Source: an uncultured Pseudoflavonifractor sp.
Lineage (GTDB): Bacteria; Bacillota; Clostridia; Oscillospirales; Oscillospiraceae
Length of the DNA: 48,124 nt
Direction of reading: 5' to 3'
Assembly (NCBI GenBank): GCA_947425785.1
Contig: CANEAY010000015.1
Span: 1 to 48,124 of the forward strand
Shown here: one piece after another, positions 39,850-47,792 of the stretch
Layout of the letters: each line of letters starts with the position of its first letter
Position numbering within the stretch: position 1 is the first letter of the stretch
Position numbers and translations under genes: made by a program
The notes under the pieces: model-generated
The model's input: the letters and a program-made list of their open reading frames with translations, nothing else
The model's database searches: none
What the model was told of the DNA's origin: nothing

Positions 39850-42660
39850 TTAGCCCTCGGTCTCCACCACATGGGCGCAACGGCCGCACAGCTCGGCATG
39901 GTGGCCCTCTGTGCCGATGTGGGCATCGTGGTTCCAGCACCGGGGGCACTTCTCCCCGGCGGCGGGGGAGACCTTCACGGTAAGCCCCTCGAAGAACTCG
40001 CCCTGGTAACCCTCTCCCTGGCCCTGAGCCACAGTGACGGCGGAGACGATGCAGATGGCGGCAATGTCTGCCTCATCCATGTGGAGGGCCTCAAACTCCT
40101 TCCAGCCCTCGGCGGTGAAGGTGAGGGCCAGGTCGGCGTCCTGATTCTTCTTGACCCCCTGGTCGGCACGGGCCAGCTCCAGGGCCTTGTTCACGTCGTC
40201 CCGGAGGGCCATGACCTTGGCCCACTTGGCCTCCTCTTCACCGGAGAGGGCCAGGGCGGGGTCAAAGCCGGGCATATCGTTGAGCAGGACGCTCTCGGCG
40301 TTGTCCTCCTTAGCGTGGGGCATGGCGGCCCAAATCTCGTCGCTGGTGAAGGCCAGGATGGGGGCCACCAGCCGGGTCAGGCCGTCCAGGAGCGTGTAGA
40401 GGGCGGTCTGGGCGGAGGCGCGGCCCGCCTTGTCCCCGCAGTAGAGCCGGTCTTTGATGATGTCCAGGTAGAAGTTGGACATCTCCACCACGCAGAAGTT
40501 GTAGATGGCCCGGTAGGCGATGTGGAAGTCGTAGCTGTTGTAAGCGTCCCGGCAGGTCTTGGAGAGCTTGCCCAGTTGGGCCACCGCCCAGCGGTCCAGC
40601 TCCAGCATATCCTGGGGGGCCACCTTCTTGTCCGGGTCGAAGCCCACCAGGTTGCCCAGCATATAGCGGGCGGTGTTGCGGATCTTCAAATACGCCTGGG
40701 AGAGCTGTTTCAGAATTTCCGGGGAAATGCGCATATCCTGGGTGTACTCGGCGGAGGCCACCCAGAGGCGGAGGATGTCGGCGCCGTACTGGCTCAAAAC
40801 GTCGTCGGGGGAGACGGCGTTGCCCAGGGACTTGTGCATGACCTTGCCCTCGCCGTCCACGGTCCAGCCGTGGGTGACGATCTGCTTATAGGGGGCCACG
40901 CCATTACAGGCGATGGAGGTGAGCATGGAGGACTGGAACCAGCCCCGGTACTGGTCGCCCCCCTCCAGGTAGAGGTCGGCGGGATACTTCAGGTAGTCCC
41001 GGGCGTTGGCCACGGCGGCCCAGGTGGAGCCGGAGTCGAACCACACGTCCATGATGTCGGTCTCTTTGGAGAAATGGGCCTTGCCGCACTTGGGGCAGAC
41101 GAAGCCCTGGGGCAGCAGCTCAGAGGCATCCTTCTCAAACCACACGTTGGAGCCGTGCTCCCGGAAGAGGGCGGCCACGTGGGCGATGGTCTCGGGGGTG
41201 ACGATATCCGCCCCGCAGTCGTCGCAGTAGAAGATGGGGATGGGAACGCCCCACACCCGCTGGCGGGAGATACACCAGTCATTGCGCTCGGAGATCATGG
41301 AGACCATGCGCTCCTTGCCCCAGCCGGGGTGCCACTGGATGTTGTCGCAGGACTTGACGGCGGCGTCCTTGATGGCGTCCACAGAGCAGAACCACTGCTC
41401 GGTGGCCCGGTAGATGATGGGGTGCTTGCACCGCCAGCAGTGGGGGTAGGAGTGGGTGATGTTCTCCTTGCAGAGAAGGAAGCCCTCCTTCTCCAGGTCT
41501 TCCACCACCATGTCATTGCCCTTGGCGTAGTATTGGCCGTTGTAGCGCTCGTCGGTCATGATGCCCTTGGCGTTGACGGGGACGGGCACGCCGATGTTGG
41601 TGAGGCCCGCCTTGTCATACTGGCGGCAGATGTTGAAGTCGTCGGCGCCGAAGCCGGGGGCGGTGTGGACGCAGCCGGAGCCGGCGTCCAGGGTCACGTG
41701 GTCGCCGCAGAGGATGACGCTCTCCCGGTCAAAGAGGGGGTGCTTGGCGGTCATCAGCTCCAGGTCACTGCCCTTGAGGGTGGCCAGCACGGTGCAGGCG
41801 GAATAGTCGATGCCGGCGGCCTTGCACACAGATTCCGCCAGCTCCTGGGCCAGGATATAGACCTCGCCGCCCGGGGCCTTGAGGAGCACGTAGTCAAAGG
41901 CGGCGTTGACGCAGATGGCAAAGTTGCCGGGGATGGTCCAGGGGGTGGTGGTCCAGATGACGAAGAAGAGCTTGGAAAGGTCGGCGTACTGGCCAAGCTT
42001 GCCCTTGTCGTCCCGGACGGGGAACTTCACGAAGATGGTGGTACAGGGGTCGTCCTGGTACTCGATCTCAGCCTCGGCCAGGGCGGTCTGGTCGAAGGGG
42101 CACCAGTAAACCGGCTTCATGCCCTTGTAGATAAGGCCCTTCTCCGCCATCTTGCCGAAGACCTCGATCTGGTGGGCCTCGAAGTCGGGCAGGAGGGTGA
42201 TATAGGGGTTCTCCCACTCGCCCAGGACGCCAAGGCGCTCAAACTGGCCGGACATCCGGCCGATATACTGGGTGGCGAACTCCTTGCACTTGTCCCGGAA
42301 CTCGGCGGTGGACATCTCCTCCCGCTTCACGCTCTTGTCCTTCAGAACGGCGGTCTCGATGGGCAGGCCGTGGGTGTCCCAGCCGGGGACGTAGGGGGCG
42401 TGGAAGCCGGTCATGTTCTTGCTCTTGACGATGATGTCCTTCAAAATTTTGTTCATGGCGGTGCCGATGTGGATGTTGCCGTTGGCGTAGGGAGGGCCGT
42501 CGTGGAGGATGAAGGAGGGCTTGCCCTCGTTGCGCTTTACCATCTTGTGGTAGAGGTCTTTCTGCTTCATGGCCTCCAGCATCTCGGGCTCCCGCTTGGG
42601 AAGGCCGGCACGCATGGGGAAGTCGGTCTGGGGAAGGTGGACGGTGTTGTTGTAATCCAT
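39850..42660 (-). CDS. ileS: Isoleucyl-tRNA synthetase
   Basis: 936-aa class I synthetase charging tRNA-Ile. HIGH motif in PYANGNIHIGTAMN (near residue 60), a long CP1 editing domain, KMSKS-type motif in MHKSLGNAVSP (near 595), and a C-terminal zinc finger CPRCWNHD...CGRC. The zinc finger and length mark the ordinary bacterial form. ATG at 42660 has AGGAGG about 9 bases upstream. It lies 32 bases behind a small zinc-ribbon gene; both are downstream of a T-box leader, so expression should rise when tRNA-Ile is uncharged. Confidence 0.97.
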   Translation of the reverse strand: MDYNNTVHLPQTDFPMRAGLPKREPEMLEAMKQKDLYHKMVKRNEGKPSFILHDGPPYANGNIHIGTAMNKILKDIIVKSKNMTGFHAPYVPGWDTHGLPIETAVLKDKSVKREEMSTAEFRDKCKEFATQYIGRMSGQFERLGVLGEWENPYITLLPDFEAHQIEVFGKMAEKGLIYKGMKPVYWCPFDQTALAEAEIEYQDDPCTTIFVKFPVRDDKGKLGQYADLSKLFFVIWTTTPWTIPGNFAICVNAAFDYVLLKAPGGEVYILAQELAESVCKAAGIDYSACTVLATLKGSDLELMTAKHPLFDRESVILCGDHVTLDAGSGCVHTAPGFGADDFNICRQYDKAGLTNIGVPVPVNAKGIMTDERYNGQYYAKGNDMVVEDLEKEGFLLCKENITHSYPHCWRCKHPIIYRATEQWFCSVDAIKDAAVKSCDNIQWHPGWGKERMVSMISERNDWCISRQRVWGVPIPIFYCDDCGADIVTPETIAHVAALFREHGSNVWFEKDASELLPQGFVCPKCGKAHFSKETDIMDVWFDSGSTWAAVANARDYLKYPADLYLEGGDQYRGWFQSSMLTSIACNGVAPYKQIVTHGWTVDGEGKVMHKSLGNAVSPDDVLSQYGADILRLWVASAEYTQDMRISPEILKQLSQAYLKIRNTARYMLGNLVGFDPDKKVAPQDMLELDRWAVAQLGKLSKTCRDAYNSYDFHIAYRAIYNFCVVEMSNFYLDIIKDRLYCGDKAGRASAQTALYTLLDGLTRLVAPILAFTSDEIWAAMPHAKEDNAESVLLNDMPGFDPALALSGEEEAKWAKVMALRDDVNKALELARADQGVKKNQDADLALTFTAEGWKEFEALHMDEADIAAICIVSAVTVAQGQGEGYQGEFFEGLTVKVSPAAGEKCPRCWNHDAHIGTEGHHAELCGRCAHVVETEG

Positions 42661-42692
42661 GGGTATTGTTCCTCCTAAGATCTTATAAAAAT

Positions 42693-42929
42693 TTAATTAT
42701 ACTGAAACACAATGGCCTTACAGGCCCGGCAGAGCATGGCGCGAGGAAATTCATGGCGGGGAAAGGATGTGTTGTCCTCCGTATTATCATCCGGCGGCCG
42801 GAGCCGCACAGCGTCCTTGGGGATCCGAAAAACAGGGGTGCCGGTTTTCGTCCAGACAGGATATTTGTGGGTACACAGATAGCCCTCTTCCATCTCTGCG
42901 CCGCAATAAGGGCAGGTCAATGTTGTCAT
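42693..42929 (-). CDS. Small zinc-ribbon protein upstream of ileS
   Basis: 78-aa protein with CPYCGAEMEEGYL at residues 6-18 and CRACKAIVF at the C-terminus, giving a C-x2-C...C-x2-C zinc ribbon. It resembles the small PF20097 (DUF6487)-type proteins; the family label is tentative. The ATG at 42929 follows GAGGAGGAGG, just after the T-box terminator. Its placement between the T-box and ileS means isoleucine starvation should induce it too. Function unknown. Confidence 0.8.
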   Translation of the reverse strand: MTTLTCPYCGAEMEEGYLCTHKYPVWTKTGTPVFRIPKDAVRLRPPDDNTEDNTSFPRHEFPRAMLCRACKAIVFQYN

Positions 42930-42942
42930 CCTCCTCCTCATC

Positions 42943-43193
42943 CAAACAAAATGCGCCTTTGTCTCCATCAAGAGACAAAGGCGCAAACCTCTGCGGTACC
43001 ACTCTTTTTGCTCCGGGGATATCCCCGGAACCACTCGGGGGCCTGTAACGGGGCCGGCCGGAGGGGCTTACTGCTGGTTCAGCCCCCCGCTCGAAGGGGA
43101 TCTTCCCGGCTCCCTTCCCGTCCGCCTTTCACCAAACGGCGGCTCTCTTTGCGGGGTGGGGGAGAGGTACTCGTCCTTCTCAACGCATTGTCA
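42943..43193 (-). promoter_or_regulatory. T-box leader (isoleucine) controlling the zinc-ribbon gene and ileS
   Basis: On the minus strand the T-box sequence AGAGTGGTACCGCAG (43005-42991) precedes a 13-bp terminator stem (42953-42965 with 42972-42984) and ATTTTGTTTG. Upstream lie AGAGAG and GGTGAAAG of stem I, CCGTTACAGG and GAGTGG of the later helices. A plausible specifier codon AUC (complement of 43099-43101) sits in GGGAAG-AUC-CCCUUC, fitting Ile. Uncharged tRNA-Ile should favour the antiterminator. Confidence 0.92.
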
Positions 43194-43199
43194 AATTGC

Positions 43200-43228
43200 A
43201 TTTTATCCGCTTTTGCGCTGTCTGTCAA
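43200..43228 (-). promoter_or_regulatory. Promoter of the T-box/ileS transcript
   Basis: On the minus strand TTGACA (43223-43228), a 17-base spacer and TAAAAT (43200-43205). Predicted start near 43193. Confidence 0.8.
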
Positions 43229-43263
43229 GGGGATGTTTGCTGCCCTCGAAGAATGACAAAATT

Positions 43264-43292
43264 TTGACGAAGTTCGGATCGTGTGCTATACT
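43264..43292 (+). promoter_or_regulatory. Promoter of the XRE regulator gene
   Basis: TTGACG (43264-43269), a 17-base spacer and TATACT (43287-43292). Predicted start near 43299, giving a leader of about 127 bases. Confidence 0.8.
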
Positions 43293-43317
43293 AAAATTTA
43301 TAAGAAAAAATGTGTTT

Positions 43318-43390
43318 GGGCAAATATTTTGCCCCCAAGAACCGCGCAATCAAAAGTTGCGGGGCTGTAAACCCAAAGTGGTTTATTTTG
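43318..43390 (+). ncRNA. Possible structured leader with three small hairpins
   Basis: GGGCAAA/TTTGCCC (43318-43324 with 43328-43334), CGCAA/TTGCG (43345-43349 with 43357-43361) and TAAACC/GGTTTA (43368-43373 with 43380-43385, then TTTTGG) lie in the XRE leader. No known riboswitch class is recognised. Confidence 0.35.
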
Positions 43391-43425
43391 GAAGAGGAGC
43401 TTTATAAAATGGGAGGCGGTAGGAA

Positions 43426-43848
43426 ATGAATTTGACGGAAAAACTGATCGAGCTGCGCAGGAAAAGCGGGCTGACCCAGCAGGAGCTGGCGGAGGCAGTG
43501 AACGTCTCCCGGCAGGCGGTCTCCCGGTGGGAGATGGGGGACGCCCTTCCCTCCACCGAGAACTTGAGATATTTGAGCGGCCTGTACCACGTTTCTTTTG
43601 ATTACTTACTGAATGACAGTGCCACAGAGCCGGAGGCGCCGCCGAAGGAGGCGGCCCGGAGCCTTCCCTGGAAATGGATCGCTCTTCTGCTGGCGGGGGC
43701 TCTGCTCCTGACGGCGGCCTTCTGGTGGGTGAGTTCCGTTCATAGAGCGAAGGAGGACGAGGGAAAGCCCATACCTATCGAGGATCTGGAGCAAAAGAGA
43801 ATCGCCCCGGAGGACGAGGAGGACGGGTTTTCCTTAGAGGATCTGTAA
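43426..43848 (+). CDS. Membrane-anchored XRE-family regulator
   Basis: 140 aa. The N-terminal HTH_3 domain (residues 1-62) shows LRRKSGLTQQELAEAVNVSRQAVSRWE and is followed by a Pro-rich linker. One transmembrane helix lies at about 84-103 (WIALLLAGALLLTAAFWWV). An acidic tail (EDLEQKRIAPEDEEDG) lies beyond the membrane. The layout suggests a one-component regulator sensing an envelope signal or a partner protein. AGGAA lies just before the ATG. Followed at 9 bases by a secreted-protein frame in the same reading frame. Targets unknown. Confidence 0.85.
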   Translation: MNLTEKLIELRRKSGLTQQELAEAVNVSRQAVSRWEMGDALPSTENLRYLSGLYHVSFDYLLNDSATEPEAPPKEAARSLPWKWIALLLAGALLLTAAFWWVSSVHRAKEDEGKPIPIEDLEQKRIAPEDEEDGFSLEDL

Positions 43849-43857
43849 ATTCTACGG

Positions 43858-44253
43858 ATGGGTCTTGTGTTGATCTGCGCCATGGCAGTCAACGGCTTTT
43901 CCCTCCCTGTGTCGGCGGCCAATGTGGAGCCGGACTTCGGCACCTTTTCCCTGGATGTGGCCCGGGCCACCAACAGGTTCAGCATGACGGTCTCCGCCAA
44001 CAAGCTCAAGCGGGCTGACAGCAGCTTTTCCCTGTCCGCGGGCGAGGTCGTGACCATCAACGCAAGCTACACCCCCGCTTCGGCCAGCGTGGACTTTGGT
44101 CTCATCGACTCTGACGGTGTGTTCCACTATATCAATGTGAAAAGCGGAAGCATCAATCAGGGGATCACAGTGGACAAGAACGGTCAGTACACATTGGCAG
44201 TTTGCAACAACTCTTCTTCGGAAATCGCTGTCTCTGGGTTCGTAAATTACTAA
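43858..44253 (+). CDS. Secreted protein of unknown function, signal peptide apparently shortened
   Basis: 131 aa. Hydrophobic start GLVLICAMAVNGFSLPVSA is followed by a probable cleavage at SAA. The mature part is rich in Ser/Thr/Val with beta-strand patterns (SAGEVVTINASYTP, YTLAVCNNSSSEIAVSG). No family recognised. Unusual: the ATG lacks a ribosome binding site, there is no basic N-region, and the previous gene's stop is only 9 bases upstream in the same frame, so a normal start has probably been lost and translation may depend on coupling. The last 79 bases are duplicated at 45437. Confidence 0.65.
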   Translation: MGLVLICAMAVNGFSLPVSAANVEPDFGTFSLDVARATNRFSMTVSANKLKRADSSFSLSAGEVVTINASYTPASASVDFGLIDSDGVFHYINVKSGSINQGITVDKNGQYTLAVCNNSSSEIAVSGFVNY

Positions 44254-44281
44254 AAATAGGAGGTAGTCCCGATGAAAAAGC
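44175..44281 (+). repeat. 107-bp local repeat, copy 1
   Basis: Covers the 3' end of the secreted-protein gene, its intergenic gap and the first codons (ATGAAAAAGC) of the next gene. Copy 2 at 45437-45543 differs at about 7 positions with no gap. Confidence 0.85.
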
Positions 44282-44940
44282 GTTTGGTGAGTATCCTTTT
44301 GGCCGTGGCTATGTGCATGGGATTGGCTGTTCCGGCGGTGGCGGTGGAGCCACAGGAAGATGTGTGGTTGGTTCAGGTGGATGGCGAGATGGTAGAGGTT
44401 CGCTCCTATGACAAAGATGGCATTCCTTATATTTCTGTTGACGGACAGGAATTCTATCTCGTAGGTAACGAAATCTTTTGTGATGAGGAGAAGATGGCCA
44501 CTATCGGTGGTGACAGCTCAAGCGGTATTATGCCGTTGACTGGATGGCTGCACCAAGAAAATTGTCCCTATGGGACTCGATATGAGTACAATAAGCACAT
44601 TGAGAGTGCGGATAAGATCCATGATATCAAGTTTGAACAAGCAATTTCTTTATATGGTGCAAAAGCGCTTCTTGCGGCTGTTACCCTTGCGTGCAAATTG
44701 ATGACTCCGAATCTATATGATATTTTCGCTAAAGATTTTTTTGACGATATTCAAAAGGCCCTTAAGAATACCACCGCTTTTGGTGATGCAACAGCGCTTT
44801 ATGCCAAAGAACGAGTTTTTGCGCACGATACACTTGGAAGCATATACAGGATGAATATATTTATTCTGTATAAGGATAAGGCATTAACATCTCCAGTGGA
44901 AAGTAATGCGGTTCATACCTACTACTCTGTCTGGGCGTAA
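44272..44940 (+). CDS. Secreted protein of unknown function
   Basis: 222 aa with a clear Sec signal peptide (MKKRLVSILLAVAMCMGLAVPAVA). A short beta-rich stretch follows (VWLVQVDGEMVEVRSYD...GIPYISVDGQEFYLVGN), then a helical second half. No domain recognised. GGAGGTAG lies before the ATG. From about 44500 the coding sequence is visibly richer in A/T and in A/T-ending codons than nearly every other gene here, suggesting recent acquisition. Followed by a strong hairpin. Confidence 0.75.
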   Translation: MKKRLVSILLAVAMCMGLAVPAVAVEPQEDVWLVQVDGEMVEVRSYDKDGIPYISVDGQEFYLVGNEIFCDEEKMATIGGDSSSGIMPLTGWLHQENCPYGTRYEYNKHIESADKIHDIKFEQAISLYGAKALLAAVTLACKLMTPNLYDIFAKDFFDDIQKALKNTTAFGDATALYAKERVFAHDTLGSIYRMNIFILYKDKALTSPVESNAVHTYYSVWA

Positions 44941-44948
44941 CAAATCAC

Positions 44949-44984
44949 GATCACCCCGGCATCGGTAACGATGCCGGGGTGATC
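44949..44984 (+). terminator. 16-bp perfect hairpin after the secreted-protein gene
   Basis: GATCACCCCGGCATCG (44949-44964) pairs exactly with 44969-44984 around a GTAA loop. No T-run follows (ACAAGG), so termination may be incomplete or the element may protect the mRNA end. Confidence 0.6.
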
Positions 44985-45009
44985 ACAAGGAACGAAGGGG
45001 GTATAAAGA

Positions 45010-45399
45010 ATGAAGCTAAGTGTATTCCTCTTGGCCTGTTTGGGAATTGGCATTGCGGGACAGGTCTATTTCGGCCAGTTCACAATCAATATCTGGGGCT
45101 TTTTGCTGGTGATATGTATGGTTTACTCCCCCATCGGTCACAAGCTGGCAAAAAAATATACGAGCTGGCGTGAAAAGAACACCTCCAAACTTTTTCATTT
45201 CCTGTGCAGCGGAACTTTCTTTGCGGTGGCGGGGATCCTGGTGGTCTACTTTATGCCTGGCGCCTCGGAGTGGCCTGAACATAAGTTGTTGATTATTTTG
45301 AGATGTGTTTTGGAATTTACGTTTGAGCTGGGCTTTTTTATATGGTATCGCGCGGACTTGGAAAAAAGAAAGGCACAGGAGGGGAAAAGGGACGATTGA
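45010..45399 (+). CDS. Small multi-pass membrane protein of unknown function
   Basis: 129 aa with about four hydrophobic helices (residues 2-18, 25-42, 65-85, 95-113) and a basic C-terminus (EKRKAQEGKRDD). No family recognised. AAGGGGG lies before the ATG. Flanked by the two copies of the local repeat, so it may have been inserted or duplicated with them. Confidence 0.65.
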   Translation: MKLSVFLLACLGIGIAGQVYFGQFTINIWGFLLVICMVYSPIGHKLAKKYTSWREKNTSKLFHFLCSGTFFAVAGILVVYFMPGASEWPEHKLLIILRCVLEFTFELGFFIWYRADLEKRKAQEGKRDD

Positions 45400-45436
45400 A
45401 GCTTCAAACGCCCCCTCTGCCTCACGGAAAGACCAA

Positions 45437-45521
45437 CAAGAACGGCCGGTACACCTTGGCAGTTTGCAACAACTCTTCTTCGGAAATCGCTGTCTCTGGG
45501 TTCGTAGATTACTTAAAATAG
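45437..45521 (+). pseudogene. 3' remnant of a second copy of the secreted-protein gene
   Basis: In frame it encodes LAVCNNSSSEIAVSGFVDYLK then TAG, nearly identical to the end of the gene at 43858, but nothing homologous remains upstream. A leftover of tandem duplication followed by deletion. Confidence 0.75.
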
Positions 45522-45543
45522 GAGATAGTCCCAATGAAAAAGC
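45437..45543 (+). repeat. 107-bp local repeat, copy 2
   Basis: Direct repeat of 44175-44281 (about 93% identical by eye), including the ribosome binding site and start codon that now serve the 54-aa frame at 45534. Confidence 0.85.
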
Positions 45544-45698
45544 TTTCTGGGAACCTTTTTGGGGTCGGCATCTTGGGAAATGTGCTCCTTCAAGTATCTA
45601 TTCTATGTTTTGACGTTCCCCGGAATAGGCTGACGCTGACACTCGCCATTCTTTTTCTGACCCTTACTATCCTTTCATTTTTGCTCAATAGACGATAA
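45534..45698 (+). CDS. Possible 54-aa two-helix membrane peptide
   Basis: ATG at 45534 with GGAGATAG upstream. Starts MKKLSGNLFGVG, with two hydrophobic stretches (about 8-25 and 33-50) and an RR end. The translation signals come from the duplicated segment while the body is unrelated to the gene at 44272. May be a real small membrane protein or an accidental frame. Confidence 0.45.
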   Translation: MKKLSGNLFGVGILGNVLLQVSILCFDVPRNRLTLTLAILFLTLTILSFLLNRR

Positions 45699-45753
45699 TA
45701 TCTTGAGGGTACGGGGGACACAGGGCCGGCTCTTTTGCCCTGCGGCGAAGCGG

Positions 45754-45788
45754 AGGGGCGCTTGCGTACGCAAGCGTCCCTCTTTTTG
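45754..45788 (+). terminator. Terminator hairpin before the GH5 gene
   Basis: AGGGGCGCTTGCG (45754-45766) pairs with 45769-45781 (one G-U), followed by CTTTTTG. The core ACGCTTGCG/CGCAAGCGT type recurs at 47793. Confidence 0.8.
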
Positions 45789-45796
45789 TCCCTGTC

Positions 45797-45825
45797 TTGC
45801 GGGGAAGGGGGGCGGATGCTATAAT
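45797..45825 (+). promoter_or_regulatory. Promoter of the GH5 glucanase gene
   Basis: TTGCGG (45797-45802), a 17-base spacer and a perfect TATAAT (45820-45825). Predicted start near 45832, only about 14 bases before the ATG. Confidence 0.75.
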
Positions 45826-45845
45826 TTGAGAAAAGGGGTGATGGG

Positions 45846-47402
45846 ATGAAAGGGATATTGCGGGGCCTGACAGCCCTTTTGCTGGGGGCGGCGCTGCTGG
45901 TGGGGACGGCGGCGGGGGCCGCCTTCTACGATGTGCCCGCCGGGGCATGGTATGAGGATATGGTGGAGGATATGGCGGCCCGGGATATTCTCAAGGGCTT
46001 TCCCGACGGGGGATTCCACCCGGAGGAGCCCATTTCCGCCGCCCAGTTCGTCACCATCGCCGCCCGGTGCGCCGGGGCGGAGAGCCAGTCCGCCGCCGGG
46101 AGCCACTGGGCTGCCGGGGTCATGGAGCAGGCCCTTCAAAAGGGCTGGTACGACTGGGACGAGCTGCCCCCCACCGGGGAGGGCTGGGAGGAGCCCATCG
46201 CCCGGCAGCTGGCGGTGAAAATTTTGATGAAAGCCCTCCTGCCCGGGGCGGAGTACGACTACAACCGGGATTCGGCCAGGCTGAAGGACTTTGCCGCTCT
46301 CAACGGCCGCTATTACGACACCACCCTGGCCGCCGTGGCTGCCGGGGTGGTCACCGGGGACGGGGAGGGGAATTTCCGGCCCCTGGACGGCCTTACCCGG
46401 GCGGAGGCCTGCGCCCTCTTCAGCAGGGGCCTGACAGTGGCCGCCGGAGGGGCGGCTGCAGCCCCACAGCCCACCGTGACCCCGCCCCCGGAGCCTGTGA
46501 CCACGGCGGAGGGGGGCGTGAGCCAAAACGGTTGGCTCCAGGTCATCGGTACCCAGCTGTGCAACGAGGCGGGGGAGCCCATCGCCCTCCACGGCATGAG
46601 CAGTCACGGCCTTCAGTGGTACGGCCAGTTTGCCTCCTCCCGGAGCGTCGCCAACACCGCCGCATATGGGGCCAACGTCTTTCGGGCGGCCATGTACACC
46701 GGGGAGGGGGGCTATCTCGACCAGAAAGAGACCATGAAGGAGCGGGCCTTCGCGGCGGTGGACGCCGCCATTGAGAATGATATGTACGTCATTCTGGACT
46801 GGCACATCCTCTCCGACGGCGACCCCATGACCTGGGTGGAGGAGGCGGAGGGCTTTTTCACCCGGGCGGCGGAGCGGTACAAGGACAGCCCCAACGTCCT
46901 CTATGAAATTTGCAACGAGCCCAACGGCGGCGTGACCTGGGAAGGGAACGTGAAGCCCTATGCCGAAAGGCTGGTCTCCGCCATCCGGGCCGCCGCACCC
47001 CGGAGCGTCATCCTCATTGGTTCCCCCACCTGGAGCCAGGACATCCACCTGGCGGCGGCCGACCCGGTGGAGGGGGTGAACCTGATGTACACCCTCCACT
47101 TCTATGCCGGGACGCATGGAAAAGAGCTGCGGGAGCGCATGGACGCCGCTCTGGCCTCGGGCCTGCCCCTCTTTGTCTCTGAGTGGGGCACCAGCCGGGC
47201 TGACGGAAGCGGCGGGGTGTTTCTGGAGGAGAGTCAGGTCTGGCTGGACTTTCTGGAGGAGCGGGGCATCAGCTGGTGCAACTGGTCGCTGTGTGACAAG
47301 AACGAGACCTCCGCCGCACTCCGGCCGGGGACAGACCCGGCGCTGCCCTGGACGGAGGACGACCTGACCGAGTCGGGGAAATTCGTCTTTTCACGGTTTT
47401 GA
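45846..47402 (+). CDS. SLH-anchored GH5 endoglucanase
   Basis: 518-aa secreted enzyme. A signal peptide (1-25) is followed by three S-layer-homology repeats (about 27-75, 85-130, 140-200), anchoring it to the cell wall. A Pro/Thr linker (TPPPEPVTT) leads to a GH5 (cellulase A-like) barrel from about 220. The acid/base Glu is in YEICNEPNGG and the nucleophile Glu in FVSEWGTS, with ILDWHILSDGDP between. It should cut beta-1,4-glucans or related hemicellulose at the surface. AAAAGGGGTGATGGG precedes the ATG. Single-gene unit with its own promoter; very GC-rich coding. Confidence 0.9.
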   Translation: MKGILRGLTALLLGAALLVGTAAGAAFYDVPAGAWYEDMVEDMAARDILKGFPDGGFHPEEPISAAQFVTIAARCAGAESQSAAGSHWAAGVMEQALQKGWYDWDELPPTGEGWEEPIARQLAVKILMKALLPGAEYDYNRDSARLKDFAALNGRYYDTTLAAVAAGVVTGDGEGNFRPLDGLTRAEACALFSRGLTVAAGGAAAAPQPTVTPPPEPVTTAEGGVSQNGWLQVIGTQLCNEAGEPIALHGMSSHGLQWYGQFASSRSVANTAAYGANVFRAAMYTGEGGYLDQKETMKERAFAAVDAAIENDMYVILDWHILSDGDPMTWVEEAEGFFTRAAERYKDSPNVLYEICNEPNGGVTWEGNVKPYAERLVSAIRAAAPRSVILIGSPTWSQDIHLAAADPVEGVNLMYTLHFYAGTHGKELRERMDAALASGLPLFVSEWGTSRADGSGGVFLEESQVWLDFLEERGISWCNWSLCDKNETSAALRPGTDPALPWTEDDLTESGKFVFSRF

Positions 47403-47432
47403 GAAAAAGAGGGGTCGGTCAAAATACATAAA

Positions 47433-47789
47433 ATGAAAAAATATTTTTTCTGTGGCGCAATGGCCCTTTTGCTCCTTTGCTTTGCGGTATGCATCTATTT
47501 AACCGCCAGACAGGAGCCTGCGCCGGCCTGGGAGTGCCCCCTTGCTGTGATGTATGAAGATATTTGCTATACCTACTCCGGCTCCAAGACGTTCTCCTCC
47601 CTTGATGGAATGGAGCAGGCGGGGACGGTGCAGAGCGCTGTGTCCAGCACCCAGATGCCGAAGGAAAACGATCAGACCAATGTAGAACTGCTCCTGGGCC
47701 AGACCATCTGGGAAAAGGACGGACTTCTCTACATCCAGCCCGACGGAGAGCAGACCTATTGGGTGTTCAGCCCGAAGACCGACCAATAA
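47433..47789 (+). CDS. Small secreted or anchored protein of unknown function
   Basis: 118 aa with an N-terminal signal or anchor (YFFCGAMALLLLCFAVCIYLTA). A short domain follows, with LAVMYEDICYTYSGSKTF and a WEKDGLLYIQPDGEQTYWVF strand pattern. It resembles small clostridial envelope proteins, but no family is assigned. The ribosome binding site is poor (GAGGGG about 18 bases away). Lies between the glucanase and a bidirectional terminator. Confidence 0.65.
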   Translation: MKKYFFCGAMALLLLCFAVCIYLTARQEPAPAWECPLAVMYEDICYTYSGSKTFSSLDGMEQAGTVQSAVSSTQMPKENDQTNVELLLGQTIWEKDGLLYIQPDGEQTYWVFSPKTDQ

Positions 47790-47792
47790 GAA

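Noticed and set aside
39832-42678. 948-aa plus-strand open frame opposite ileS
   Set aside because: A mirror of the GC-rich ileS gene: it has a Gly/Val/His/Leu-rich composition, no motif and no ribosome binding site, while the minus strand encodes a complete IleRS.
42666-43256. 196-aa plus-strand open frame over the T-box region
   Set aside because: Lies antisense to the zinc-ribbon gene and the T-box leader, whose conserved elements are on the minus strand.
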